DNA from: Clostridia bacterium
GTDB taxonomy: Bacteria > Bacillota_A > Clostridia > Christensenellales > Aristaeellaceae
Assembly (NCBI GenBank): GCA_900754775.1
Contig: CAAEDZ010000329.1
Location: 1-6,041 of the forward strand
DNA length: 6,041 nucleotides
Direction: 5' to 3'
Shown here: positions 5,122 to 6,041 of the stretch, piece by piece
Position numbering within the stretch: the stretch's first letter is position 1
Layout: each line of letters begins with the position of its first letter
The notes under the pieces: generated by a model
Databases searched by the model: none
Seen by the model: only the letters and a program-made list of their open reading frames with translations
Told to the model about the DNA's origin: nothing
Translations under genes and position numbers: made by a program

Positions 5122-6041
<920 letters not shown>

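Overview
The window looks like ordinary chromosomal core sequence from a high-GC, Gram-positive-type bacterium, most likely an anaerobic gut-type member of the Clostridia. Four things suggest this: strong GGAGG-type ribosome binding sites before almost every gene, a ruvC-ruvA gene pair, an NADPH-dependent glutamate synthase/Nfn-type flavoprotein, and a DUF3795 cysteine-rich protein. The lineage is inferred from style and protein character. No marker gene fixes it.

Layout, left to right. Positions 1-3191 are all on the minus strand and read right to left. A three-gene polar amino-acid ABC importer comes first: substrate-binding protein (2415-3191), permease (1592-2320), ATPase (859-1602). A strong hairpin (823-851) follows, then a small P-loop kinase-like protein (253-795), then the start of a DUF3795 protein cut by the left edge (1-218). 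The importer and the ruvC-ruvA operon (plus strand, 3394-4491) diverge from a roughly 200-base AT-rich intergenic region. That region carries one good promoter for each side and a palindromic, operator-like block between them. The ruv operon ends at a clear bidirectional-looking terminator (4505-4549). Beyond it lie two more minus-strand genes: a GNAT acetyltransferase (4549-5052) and, separated by a second terminator (5074-5110), the C-terminal two thirds of a glutamate synthase small-subunit-like/Nfn large-subunit-like NAD(P)H:FAD oxidoreductase that runs off the right edge (5122-6041).

How the genes work together. The ABC genes form one import system for a polar amino acid. The binding protein is encoded first, behind a consensus -10 box. 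The permease and ATPase follow an intergenic stem-loop, use TTG and GTG starts, and overlap by 11 bases, which fits a binding protein made in excess over the membrane complex. RuvC and RuvA act in Holliday-junction processing; the RuvB motor is not encoded next to them. The GNAT protein, the kinase-like protein and the DUF3795 protein have no substrate that can be read from the sequence.

I found no convincing evidence of an undescribed multi-gene system, mobile element, CRISPR array or RNA gene. The most interesting signals are regulatory: the palindrome cluster between the divergent promoters, and two mutually exclusive hairpins between the binding-protein and permease genes.
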